Shown: positions 50,154 through 58,092 of the stretch, one piece after another
Layout: every line of letters begins with the position of its first letter
How positions within the stretch are numbered: the first letter of the stretch is position 1
DNA from: CADCVQ01 sp038260305
Lineage (GTDB): Bacteria; Actinomycetota; Thermoleophilia; Solirubrobacterales; Solirubrobacteraceae
DNA length: 64,000 nucleotides
Direction of reading: 5' to 3'
NCBI GenBank assembly: GCA_038260305.1
Contig: JBBSNY010000002.1
Coordinates: 62,001-126,000 of the forward strand
Program-made: the position numbers and the translations under genes
The notes under the pieces: model-generated
Seen by the model: the letters and a program-made list of their open reading frames with translations, nothing else
Databases searched by the model: none
What the model was told of the DNA's origin: nothing

Positions 50154-50858
50154 TCAGGGCGAGACGGTCAGGTTGCGCGTCATCGCCTCGTGCCCGGGCA
50201 GCGAGCAGAACAGCCGCCAGGAACCCGCCGTCACCGCGATCGCACGGCTTGCCGTCCCGCCCTCGCCGACGACGTCTGATATCTGCTCGAGGACGCCGCC
50301 GGGACCCTCGATCCAGAGGTTGTGCTCGGAGACGTCGTGGTTCGTGAAGAAGACCGTGAGGTTGCCGGCGGGAAGCAAGGTCTTCGTCAGGCGCAGGACG
50401 AAGCCGCCCATGTCGTACGCGTTCGCGCCGACGGTGCTGACCGGCGGCGGGGGCGGGGGTGGCGGTGGGGTGAGGACGGTGCCGGGCGGCGTCGCCATCC
50501 CCTCGGGCGTCGTCGTGCCAGCGGCGGGCGCGCCCGCGGCAGGGGCCGTTGTCGCCACGTGGGAAGCCAACCCGGACAGGCGCTTGGCCGACATTCGGTA
50601 GCGCGCCCGGCAGCGGCGCAGCCGGGCGCGCTGGCGCTTCGTGCACCGTTTGGCTTTCGCGGAGTCCGCCGTCGCGTACCGCTTCGGCTTCGCGGAGGCC
50701 GCCGTGGCGTACAGCTTCGGCCGTCCGGCCGCCGCGGCCGCCGGGTGCCGCTTCGCGCCGCTCGTCGCAGACGCGTCCGCGGTGGCCGTTGCGGACACGG
50801 CCGGCACGCCACCGGCGCCGACCGCCAGTGCCAGCACGATCGCGACGAACCGAGCCAT
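50154..50858 (-). CDS. Secreted cupredoxin-like copper protein
   Basis: 234 residues from ATG 50858. Signal peptide (about 1-25), a low-complexity Ala/Lys/Arg region with several KLYATAASAKP-like repeats, a Cys/Arg-rich stretch and a nine-proline run, then a C-terminal plastocyanin-like domain. The blue-copper ligand order is visible: His in VSEHNLWIE, then Cys, His and Met in LFCSLPGHEAM. Redox or copper carrier outside the membrane. Six bases after the DUF1501 stop on the same strand. Confidence 0.8.
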   Translation of the reverse strand: MARFVAIVLALAVGAGGVPAVSATATADASATSGAKRHPAAAAAGRPKLYATAASAKPKRYATADSAKAKRCTKRQRARLRRCRARYRMSAKRLSGLASHVATTAPAAGAPAAGTTTPEGMATPPGTVLTPPPPPPPPPVSTVGANAYDMGGFVLRLTKTLLPAGNLTVFFTNHDVSEHNLWIEGPGGVLEQISDVVGEGGTASRAIAVTAGSWRLFCSLPGHEAMTRNLTVSP

Positions 50859-50863
50859 CCGGC

Positions 50864-52249
50864 TCAGAACAGGACGGGGCGGGCGAACGAGGCGGCCGAC
50901 GGGATGATGCCGGCGGCGTCGGTCTGAAACCACTGCTCGAGCAGCGAGCAGTACATCGCGCGGAAGTCCGACGTCGCGCGCAGGTTGCCGGCGGCGTCAA
51001 GGCCCGTGCCGGCGGCGAGGCCGGGGAACTCGCCGATCAGGCCCTGCTTGACGTCCTTGCCGATGATGAAGGCGTTGCCGGCGGCGCCATGGTCGGTTCC
51101 CGACCCGTTCTCCCGCGGGCGGCGCCCGAACTCGCTCCACAGCATGATCACGACGCGGTCGGCGAGCCCGCGCAGCTCGAGGTCGCGCCAGAAGGCGCGG
51201 ACGTTGCCGGCGGTCGCGAGCAGGTTGGTGGAGAACTGCGTCGCCTGGTTCGAATGCGTGTCGAAGCCGCCCTGTGCGTTCAACGTGACGCAGCGCACCG
51301 GCAGACTCCCGGCCGCGTTCGTCGTCGCCAGCAGCCGCGCGACCGACTGCAGGCGCGACTTGAAGTCAGTCGTCGCGGCGGGGTAGTTCGCGCCTGCCGG
51401 AGTTCCGCTGACGATCGATTCGAGATCCTCGCGTAGCTCCGACGTGTTCGCCTGCGCCTGGCGCGCCTGCGCGGTGATCGGATCGCTCGAGGCGACCTCG
51501 CCGAGCGCGCCGTACGTCGCCAGCATGCGGTCCTGCATCGTGCCCCAGACGCCGCGCGCCCAGAACGTGTAGTTGTCGACGTTGCCGGTCGCGGCGACGG
51601 CCACGGACTCGGTCGCGAGCTGCGGCGACAGCGCGTAGTCGAGGCTGAGGCCCTGGATCGGGACGTTCGGGCTGCCGACGCGATCGAGGTAGCGCCCGAG
51701 CCAGCCGGTCGTCGCGTTGACGTCCGTCGCGCCGACCTCCCAGAAGTGGCGCGAGGTGAAGTGCGACTGGTTCGGCGAGGCGTAGCCGATCGCCGGCGCG
51801 ACGGCGAGCCCGACGTTGGGGTCGTCCCACAGCTCCTTGAGCCCCTGCGCGGACGGATGCCAGTGCAGCCGGCTGTCGCCGTCGAAGACCGGGCCCGCGC
51901 CCGGGGCGATCCGCAGGCTCGGGCGCAGCGCGATGTACTGGGCGTCGTTGACCGGCGCGAGCAGGCTGAGCGCGTCGGCGCCGCCGTCCATGAAGATCGA
52001 CACGAGCACCTTGTGCTCACCCGCCGCCTCGGCGACGGCGGCCTCGAACGCCTGCGGGGTCAGCGTGCGGCCGGCGCCGTAGACCGCCAGCGCGAGACCG
52101 GCGGATCGCAGCAGCATCGACCGCCGTGTGAGCCCGGTGCCGGCGGGCGTCGGCATCCCGGGCTCGACGACCGGAAGGCCGGCCCCGGCGCTCGCGACGC
52201 CGGAGCGCAGCAGGTGCGAGCGGGTGAAGTCGTCGCAGCAGTCGGCCAT
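50864..52249 (-). CDS. DUF1501 family secreted protein
   Basis: 461 residues. Contains a Tat-like stretch TRRSMLLRSAGLALAVYGAG near residue 40 and then the DUF1501 domain: FMDGGADALSLL, NQSHFTSRHFWEVGA, GFDTHSNQ, VVIMLWSEFGRRPREN and GTDHGAAGNAF. The domain is distantly alkaline-phosphatase/sulfatase-like with conserved Asp, His and Glu. Function unknown, but nearly always next to DUF1800, as here. An N-terminal CC pair precedes the Tat region. Confidence 0.88.
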   Translation of the reverse strand: MADCCDDFTRSHLLRSGVASAGAGLPVVEPGMPTPAGTGLTRRSMLLRSAGLALAVYGAGRTLTPQAFEAAVAEAAGEHKVLVSIFMDGGADALSLLAPVNDAQYIALRPSLRIAPGAGPVFDGDSRLHWHPSAQGLKELWDDPNVGLAVAPAIGYASPNQSHFTSRHFWEVGATDVNATTGWLGRYLDRVGSPNVPIQGLSLDYALSPQLATESVAVAATGNVDNYTFWARGVWGTMQDRMLATYGALGEVASSDPITAQARQAQANTSELREDLESIVSGTPAGANYPAATTDFKSRLQSVARLLATTNAAGSLPVRCVTLNAQGGFDTHSNQATQFSTNLLATAGNVRAFWRDLELRGLADRVVIMLWSEFGRRPRENGSGTDHGAAGNAFIIGKDVKQGLIGEFPGLAAGTGLDAAGNLRATSDFRAMYCSLLEQWFQTDAAGIIPSAASFARPVLF

Positions 52250-52256
52250 CGGCAGA

Positions 52257-53945
52257 TCAGCAGACCTGGAAGTCGGGGGAGGTCGCCACGAGCTGTCGCA
52301 GCGCGTTCTGGCGCAGCGGGCGGAAGCCGGCCTGGTCGGTGTCCAGGGGCTTCGTCTGGTCGGCGAAGGCCTGCAGCACGGCGCGCGACTCGGCCGTCAG
52401 CGGCGGGTTGCCGAGGTGGGCAAGGGCGGTCGCGAGGGCCTCCCCGCCGGTCTCGGTCGAGCCGATGTAGTTGGGGGCCTTCTGCTCGTCGCCGGCCAGC
52501 ACTTCGTTGGCGATGAGCCAGCGGCCGAACAGGCGCGAGGTGTCCAGCCACGCACGATCGTTCCAGCCGGAGACGTTCGGCGGGTAGAAGAGCATCTGGC
52601 CGGCGCCGGCGCCGAGCCAGCTCCAGGCGGTCGACGTGATCGTCTGGCCGGTGGCGCGCAGCAGGCCGGCGCTGTAGACCGCCGGCGGCTTGACGAGCGG
52701 CGCGCCGAGATAGACGTCGGGGTGCAGCAGGATCGCCTCGACGACCTGGCCGATCGAGCGCCCGCTGTCGACGTAGACCTGCTCGAGCGCCGCCTGCGTC
52801 TGCGCCGACGGCGGGCTCGGCACGAAGTAGGACCACAGCTTCAGCACGAAGAACGACCGCTGCCAGGGGTTGTCGAGCACGAGCGTGCAGGCGTTGCGCC
52901 AGTCGAACGTGCCCGTGCGCTCGTAGGACTGGCCGGCCCACAGGGTCTTCGAGCCGATGTCGGCGCGGCTGGCGTCGTAGCGGAAGTTCACCCAGCCGTC
53001 GTTGTCGTTCCAGTCCGCCGTCCAGCCACTCAGCGCGCGCGCGAGCTCGCGGACGTCGGTCTCGGTGTAGGCGCCACGGTCCGCGCCGAGCGTGAACAGC
53101 TCCATGACCTCGCGGCCGTAGTTCTCGTTGATCGCGTTGCGGTGGTTCTCGATCCCGCTGAGGAAGATCAGCATCGCCGGGTTGACCGTGATTGCTTCGA
53201 GCAGGTCGCCGAAGGAGCCGAGCGCGTGCGAGCGCAGCAGGTCGTTCTGCTCGAACATGAGGTGGACGTTGTTGACGTCGGCGTTCGAGGTCGCGAACCA
53301 GTCGTGGAGGATGAGCGTCATGCGCTCGACGAGCGGCTGGTTGGAGCGCACCATGCGATCGAGCCACCAGAGCTGGTCGTGGCCCCAGGCGTCCTCGGGG
53401 GCGTACACGGTTCCGATGGGGAGGGAGACCGGCGCGCCGACGAGCGTCGCGTCGCCGACGGGACGCGTGAGGCTTGCAACGGCGGCCAGCAGGCCCTGCT
53501 GCGCGAGCGCCTCGGCCTCGCCGGGCTTCGGCCCGAAGCCCGCGCGCCACAGCAGGCGCTGCGCCTGGGCGACGCCGAACGGGCCGCTGTAGACGGGCAC
53601 GCCGGTCGGCACCGGCGGCGGATCGGGGGGCGGCGTGGGGCCGGGGGTGTCGGGCGTCGTGACGGGAGGGGCCGCCGGCGACACGACGGGGACGGGCGAG
53701 CCCGCAACGGGCGTCACGGCAGGCTTCTTCTTGGCGACGACCTTCTTCTTGGCGACGACCTTCTTCTTCGCCTTCCTCTTCGTCGTGCAGACCTTCTTGT
53801 AGCGCTTGGTGTGCTGGATGCGCATCTTGCGACAGACCTTCTTCGCGGCCTTCTTCTGCTTCTTGGCTTTCGCGGCCGAGACCTTCACTCCATGCCTATC
53901 GGCAGATCGACCGTTCGTGCGTAGGGCGGCGTGTCTCGGTCGCAT
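52257..53945 (-). CDS. DUF1800 family protein
   Basis: 562 residues (543 if GTG 53888 is the start, which I consider likely). Basic N-terminus of 60-70 residues with KKVVAKKKVVAKKKP repeats, then a Pro/Thr/Val linker, then the DUF1800 domain (from about residue 140): LWRAGFGPKPGEAEAL, HDWFATS, NYGREVMELFTLG, ELARALSGWT and PPNVSGWNDRAWLDTS. Function unknown; the family pairs with DUF1501. The Lys-rich stretch resembles no signal peptide, so how it is exported is unclear. Confidence 0.87.
   Translation of the reverse strand: MRPRHAALRTNGRSADRHGVKVSAAKAKKQKKAAKKVCRKMRIQHTKRYKKVCTTKRKAKKKVVAKKKVVAKKKPAVTPVAGSPVPVVSPAAPPVTTPDTPGPTPPPDPPPVPTGVPVYSGPFGVAQAQRLLWRAGFGPKPGEAEALAQQGLLAAVASLTRPVGDATLVGAPVSLPIGTVYAPEDAWGHDQLWWLDRMVRSNQPLVERMTLILHDWFATSNADVNNVHLMFEQNDLLRSHALGSFGDLLEAITVNPAMLIFLSGIENHRNAINENYGREVMELFTLGADRGAYTETDVRELARALSGWTADWNDNDGWVNFRYDASRADIGSKTLWAGQSYERTGTFDWRNACTLVLDNPWQRSFFVLKLWSYFVPSPPSAQTQAALEQVYVDSGRSIGQVVEAILLHPDVYLGAPLVKPPAVYSAGLLRATGQTITSTAWSWLGAGAGQMLFYPPNVSGWNDRAWLDTSRLFGRWLIANEVLAGDEQKAPNYIGSTETGGEALATALAHLGNPPLTAESRAVLQAFADQTKPLDTDQAGFRPLRQNALRQLVATSPDFQVC
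53725..53772 (-). repeat. 18-base tandem repeat encoding KKVVAK units
   Basis: TTCTTCTTGGCGACGACC is repeated twice exactly (53725-53742 and 53743-53760), followed by a partial third copy. On the minus strand it gives the Lys/Val/Ala repeats in the N-terminal tail of the DUF1800 protein. Such repeats can change copy number. Confidence 0.85.
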
Positions 53946-53957
53946 GGGCGTCCGCTC

Positions 53958-53963
53958 TATGCT
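53958..53963 (+). promoter_or_regulatory. Leaderless -10 element of prfB
   Basis: TATGCT ends six bases before the prfB ATG. The gap GGAGAC also resembles a ribosome-binding site, but it is too close to the ATG if transcription starts at 53970. Confidence 0.55.
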
Positions 53964-53969
53964 GGAGAC

Positions 53970-55083
53970 ATGGCCGCCACGACGTCATCGGAGAGCACCC
54001 CCCAGCGCCTGGCGGCAATCCGCGCGCAGATGTCCCTGCTCGCGGACTATCTTTGACCCAGCAGCGCTCGGCGAACGCGTAGCCGTCCTCGAGGACGAGA
54101 TGTCGGTGCCCGGCTTCTGGGATGACGCCGATGGCGCCGCGAAGGTCACCGCCGCCCATTCGCGTGCCTCCCGCCGCCTCGAGCAGTTCCGCGGCCTCGT
54201 CGCCGACGTCGACGACCTCGACAGCCTCGTCGAGATGGCCCAGGAGGACGCCGAGATCGCCGCCGAGCTGACCGACCAGCTCGCGTCGATCGAGGCGCGG
54301 CTGGCGGCGCTTGAGGAGCAGCGCCTGTTCTCGGGACGCTATGACCAGGGCGACGCGCTCGTGACGGTCAACGCGGGCGCCGGCGGCACCGACGCGCAGG
54401 ACTGGGCGGAGATGGTGCTGCGGATGCAGATGAAGTGGGCCGAGAAGCGCGGCTTCGACGTCGAGCTGCTCGAGGTCAGCCCGGGGGAGGAGGCCGGCAT
54501 CAAGTCGGCGACGTTCCGCGCCGCGGGTGAGAACGCCTACGGCCTGTACGGCGCCGAGAAGGGCGTGCACCGGCTCGTGCGGCTGTCGCCGTTTGACTCC
54601 GCCAACCGCCGCCAGACGTCGTTCGCCGGCGTCGAGGTGGCGCCGGTCGTCGAGGACGCCGCCGAGGTCGTCATCGACTCAGACGACCTGCAGGTCGACA
54701 CGTACCGCGCGTCGGGTGCGGGCGGCCAGCACGTCAACAAGACCGACTCGGCCGTGCGCATCACCCACCGCCCGAGCGGGATCGTCGTGCAGTGCCAGAA
54801 CGAGCGCTCGCAGACGCAGAACCGCGAGACGGCGATGAAGATGCTGCGTTCCAAGCTCGTCGCGCTCGAGGAGCAGCGCCGCCTGGAGGAGATCGCCAAG
54901 GAGAAGGGTGACGCGCAGGACGTGAACTTCGGCTCGCAGATCCGCTCCTACGTCCTGCACCCGTACTCGATGGTCAAGGACCACCGCACGGACTTCGAGG
55001 TCGGCGACACCGGTCGCGTGCTCGACGGCGACCTCGACGGCTTCGTTCGCGCCTACCTGCTGCAGGTCGCCGCGCGCTCGTAG
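53970..55083 (+). CDS. prfB: Peptide chain release factor 2 with programmed +1 frameshift
   Basis: Recognises UAA and UGA. Translation starts at ATG 53970, runs 28 codons and meets an in-frame TGA at 54054-54056 in the context TAT CTT TGA C, the classic RF2 autoregulatory site. A +1 slip on CTT continues from GAC at 54055 for 342 codons, total 370 residues. When RF2 is scarce the ribosome shifts and makes more. The catalytic GGQ is in ASGAGGQHVNKTDSA. No AGGGGG-type stimulator precedes the slip site (GCGGAC instead). The stop lies five bases from the convergent gene. Confidence 0.95.
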
Positions 55084-55088
55084 GCCGG

Positions 55089-55589
55089 TCAGCCGACGCG
55101 CAGATCGGCGAGCCGCCCGCACAGCTCGTCAAGCGAGCCGGCGATGAAGCCGCCCGACAGCACGACGAACGCCTCGAGCTGGAGGTTCACGCTCATGCCC
55201 GGCTCGCCGCTTCGGCGCAGGTCGCTGCGCACCGCGAGGCACGGCAGCCCGAGCGCCGCCGCGTAACCGACCTCCGCCGCGGTGCCGGCGTCGACCTCCT
55301 GGCCGTCGAGCTGCGCGACGAGCAGCTGTGCGCCCGCGATCGCCTCCGCGTTGCGGCGTCCGACCTCGATCCCGAACGCGTGCTCGCGGCCTTCCGCGCG
55401 GGCGGCGGCGAACTCCGCCGCGAGCGACAGCGCCCACGGATCGACTGGCTCGACGTGCTCGGACAACGCCGGCAGGTAGCGTTCGGCGTTGTACGCGCGA
55501 CCGACCTCGGAGAAGCCGAGCGGGCTCGCGATGTACGCGCGCGGGCGTGCGCCGTCGACGAACAGGGCAGACAGATGCGGGGACGCCAT
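55089..55589 (-). CDS. Nucleoside 2-deoxyribosyltransferase family protein
   Basis: 166 residues. Flavodoxin-like fold of the NDT family: YIASPLGFSE at the start, QLDGQEVDAGTAAEVGYAAALG holding the catalytic Glu-type residue, and a C-terminal Leu/Gly-rich segment. Members swap the base of 2'-deoxynucleosides or act as hydrolases on nucleotides. Substrate unknown. Convergent with prfB. Confidence 0.82.
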   Translation of the reverse strand: MASPHLSALFVDGARPRAYIASPLGFSEVGRAYNAERYLPALSEHVEPVDPWALSLAAEFAAARAEGREHAFGIEVGRRNAEAIAGAQLLVAQLDGQEVDAGTAAEVGYAAALGLPCLAVRSDLRRSGEPGMSVNLQLEAFVVLSGGFIAGSLDELCGRLADLRVG

Positions 55590-55630
55590 GTGCGCATCGT
55601 TACTGATCCAGGCGCGTAGGCGTCGCGCAG

Positions 55631-56788
55631 ATGCGTACGTCGACGACTCCGACTGCGACGATCGACGACATAACCACGATGCTCGCCCTCTACCGACGAA
55701 CCGGCGCCGACCTTCCCTTCGCGGATCCGCGTGGCTACCACGGCGTCGCGATGGAGGGCTACTTCTGGCGCATCACGCACGTGCCGTCCGGGACGGTCCT
55801 GATCGCGCTCGGCGGGGTCAACCGCGATCAGACCGGCGCGACGTGGGGAACCGTCGGCCTCGCCGGCCATCCCGGCGGCTTCTCGCGCTCGGCGGCGCTC
55901 GAGCATGCCTGCGGTGAGCGCCACGGCATCGGCGTCTGGGCCGGCGAGGACGGTCACACGAGCATGCGCGCGGACGCTGAGAGCCTGCACGTCGACCTCG
56001 GCGCGGACGCGCGCCTGGACGTGCGCTTCGACGAGGCCGTGCATTGGCGGCGCGGCGCGTTCGGCGGCATCGGCATCGCGCAGTCGATCCCGGCGCTGAG
56101 CCAGTACTGGCACCCGCACCTGCTCGGCGGGCGCGTGACCGGCAGCGCGAGCATCGGCGGCCGCGAGATCGATCTCGACGGCGCGACGGTCTACGGCGAG
56201 AAGAACTGGGGCCGCGGCGGCTTTCCGCCCGCCTGGTGGTGGGGGCAGGCGCACGGCTTCGCGCGCCAGGACGTCTGCGTCGCGTTCGCCGGCGGCCGCG
56301 CCGGGCTCGGTCGCGTGCAGGTCCTGTCGACGTCGCTCGTCGTGCGCGTCGGCGACGACGTCATCCGCGCGGTGCGCCCGCTGAACCCGATGAGCGTCGA
56401 GGTCGGTCCGCGAGGCTGGAACTTCCGCGCGCGCACCGCGCGCCACACGATCGAGCTCGAGGGGCGCGCGAATGGGACGCCGGCGCACGCGCTGCCGATC
56501 CCGATCGCGGCCGAGCGGCGCAACCTCGAGGGCGCGGCGGCGCAGTACCTCGCGTCGGAGGTGCGGCTGCTCGTGCGCCGCGGGCGGCGGACGCTGTTCA
56601 GCGGCGAGACCGCGCTCGCCGGCCTCGAGCGCGGCAGCTCACAGCCCGACGGCGCCCCCCGCGCGGTGTACCGTGGGGCGCATGAAGAAGCACAAGCTGC
56701 TGCTCGGGTTGGGCCTCGCGGCAGTGCTGGGCGCCGCGGCCGGCTTGCACCGAATCATCAAGCCCGTCCCGAGCTGACGCGTTCCTGA
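55631..56788 (+). CDS. Tocopherol cyclase-like protein
   Basis: Up to 385 residues. Lipocalin-like tocopherol cyclase family (also called carotenoid 1,2-hydratase-like). Distinctive blocks: YGEKNWGRGGFPPAWWWGQ, HWRRGAFGG, SQYWHPHLLGG. No vitamin E genes are present, so a real tocopherol role is unlikely; relatives act on hydrophobic or surfactant-like substrates. ATG 55679 is an equally good start. The last 50 residues (after about 335) do not resemble the family and may be read-through of a shared region with a small overlapping frame. Confidence 0.78.
   Translation: MRTSTTPTATIDDITTMLALYRRTGADLPFADPRGYHGVAMEGYFWRITHVPSGTVLIALGGVNRDQTGATWGTVGLAGHPGGFSRSAALEHACGERHGIGVWAGEDGHTSMRADAESLHVDLGADARLDVRFDEAVHWRRGAFGGIGIAQSIPALSQYWHPHLLGGRVTGSASIGGREIDLDGATVYGEKNWGRGGFPPAWWWGQAHGFARQDVCVAFAGGRAGLGRVQVLSTSLVVRVGDDVIRAVRPLNPMSVEVGPRGWNFRARTARHTIELEGRANGTPAHALPIPIAAERRNLEGAAAQYLASEVRLLVRRGRRTLFSGETALAGLERGSSQPDGAPRAVYRGAHEEAQAAARVGPRGSAGRRGRLAPNHQARPELTRS
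56682..56777 (+). CDS. Possible 31-residue single-helix membrane peptide
   Basis: Frame inside the tail of the tocopherol-cyclase-like gene. It starts with ATG, has the pattern of a small membrane protein (KKHK, then about 18 hydrophobic residues, then a basic end) and stops at 56775-56777. GGGG lies a few bases upstream, too close to be a clean ribosome-binding site. Evidence is weak, but the tail of the overlapping gene is unusually non-conserved here. Confidence 0.3.
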   Translation: MKKHKLLLGLGLAAVLGAAAGLHRIIKPVPS

Positions 56789-56802
56789 GCGGTCGAGCGC
56801 GG

Positions 56803-57396
56803 TCAGTCGCGGACCGGCCGATAGGTGCAGAGCAGGACGCCGGTGGCGGAGGTCGTCGTGGAGACGAGCTCGAGCGGGCGGGCCCGGCCGTCGTCGGGGA
56901 AGACGCGCTTGCCGCCGCCGAGCAGGATCGGCTCGATCATGATCCGGTACTCGTCGACGAGGTCGTGCTCGACGAGTTGCCGCGCGAGCGACGTACTGCC
57001 CCAGATCTGCAGCAATCCGCCTTCGTGGGCGCGCAACTCGCGCACCGCACCGATCGCGTCGTCGGCCGCCAGCAGAGTCGAGTTGCACCACGTGAGGTCG
57101 TCCTGCGTGAGCGTGCGCGACGCGACGTACTTCGGGATCTCGTTCATGCGATCGGCGAACGGGTCGCCGGCGCGCCCGGGCCACGCGGCGGCCATTGCCT
57201 GCCACGTGCGGCGGCCGAACAGCAGTCCATCGCTCGCTTCCAGGACATCGTTGATGGCGGGGCCCATCGTCTCCGGGTCGAAGTACGGATGCGACCAGCC
57301 GCCGTGGGCGAAGTCGCCGTCGGTGTCCTCCTTCGGGCCGCCCGGGGCCTGCACGACTCCGTCGAGGCTCATGAAGTCGATGAGGACGATGTTCAT
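56803..57396 (-). CDS. RibD C-terminal / dihydrofolate reductase-like protein
   Basis: 197 residues. DHFR-fold protein of the YyaP/YwjB group: FMSLDGVVQAPGG, LLFGRRTWQAM, KYVASRTL and IWGSTSLARQL near residue 135, LVDEYRIMIEPILLGGGKRVF. Similar to RibD C-terminal reductase, but many such proteins are of unknown role, possibly NADPH reductases. A clear AAGGGAG ribosome-binding site precedes the ATG. Not linked to riboflavin genes here. Confidence 0.85.
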   Translation of the reverse strand: MNIVLIDFMSLDGVVQAPGGPKEDTDGDFAHGGWSHPYFDPETMGPAINDVLEASDGLLFGRRTWQAMAAAWPGRAGDPFADRMNEIPKYVASRTLTQDDLTWCNSTLLAADDAIGAVRELRAHEGGLLQIWGSTSLARQLVEHDLVDEYRIMIEPILLGGGKRVFPDDGRARPLELVSTTTSATGVLLCTYRPVRD

Positions 57397-57472
57397 CGCA
57401 GCTCCCTTTGGTCGTTGTCGGCGTTGCGGTCAGTGGGTAGACGGCCGGCGTCGAGCAGACTCATCGGTGCGA

Positions 57473-57494
57473 GCTTCGCGCCCTCCGGCGAAGC
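57473..57494 (-). terminator. Hairpin after the 57512 gene
   Basis: GCTTCGC and GCGAAGC pair across an eight-base loop, 18 bases beyond the stop of the minus-strand gene at 57512-58048. Probably its terminator. Confidence 0.45.
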
Positions 57495-57511
57495 AACGCG
57501 CGCAGACCCCG

Positions 57512-58048
57512 TCAGCATCCCTCCGCCCCGGCCACGGCGAGCGTCAGCGGCTCGGCGCCGATCAGCCGCTCGAACGGCCCGACGACGAGCCACAGCGCGC
57601 GCAGGCGTGCTGCGGCGACGAGGTCCGTCGGCGCGACCCGGGCCTCGCTGAAGATCGCGCTGCGTCCGTCGCCGAGATCCTCGACCCAGTGCGCGAACAG
57701 GACGCGCACGCTGCGCGGCTCGTCGAACTCGCGGAAGTCGCGCGGGCCGGTGATCGACGGGTAGTCGCGGGCGAGCGTCCAGATGCGGCCGCAGAGGCCC
57801 GAGACCGACCAGCGCTCACCCTCCTCGAGGACCGCGAACGGCTCACAGGCGATGAGGCCGGCGAACGTCTGGGCGGCGGGCACGCCGGGGATCCGCCAGC
57901 GCACGAGACGCCCGATCGAGCGGGTCTCGTCGAGGCGCAGCGCGCGCGCGGCGGCCCACAGCGCGTCGGGCGCGGCGTCGGCATCGCGCCGGTGGCGGGA
58001 GCGAATCTGGGGATCGGGCAGCCAGGCGTCGAGATCCTCGCGGTTCAC
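57512..58048 (-). CDS. SRPBCC-like protein of unknown function
   Basis: 178 residues from GTG 58048. The order of a charged first helix, GRLVRWRIPG, then FREFDEPRSVRVLFAHWVEDL, then AIFSEARVAPTD and LRALWLVVGPFERLI resembles the long helix and strand layout of SRPBCC/START-like proteins. No ligand known. Divergent from nadC. Family assignment is tentative. Confidence 0.6.
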   Translation of the reverse strand: MNREDLDAWLPDPQIRSRHRRDADAAPDALWAAARALRLDETRSIGRLVRWRIPGVPAAQTFAGLIACEPFAVLEEGERWSVSGLCGRIWTLARDYPSITGPRDFREFDEPRSVRVLFAHWVEDLGDGRSAIFSEARVAPTDLVAAARLRALWLVVGPFERLIGAEPLTLAVAGAEGC

Positions 58049-58077
58049 GACGTCGATCTTGACGACCTCACAGCGCG

Positions 58078-58083
58078 TATCCT
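58078..58083 (+). promoter_or_regulatory. -10 element of nadC
   Basis: TATCCT ends nine bases before the GTG of nadC, in the same near-leaderless geometry as ugd and secA. No ribosome-binding site is visible. Confidence 0.5.
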
Positions 58084-58092
58084 GCGCGCTCC

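Noticed and set aside
53725..53888. A histone-like DNA-binding domain
   Set aside because: The Lys/Ala/Val repeats are only a short tail on a DUF1800 protein; compositional likeness alone does not support it.
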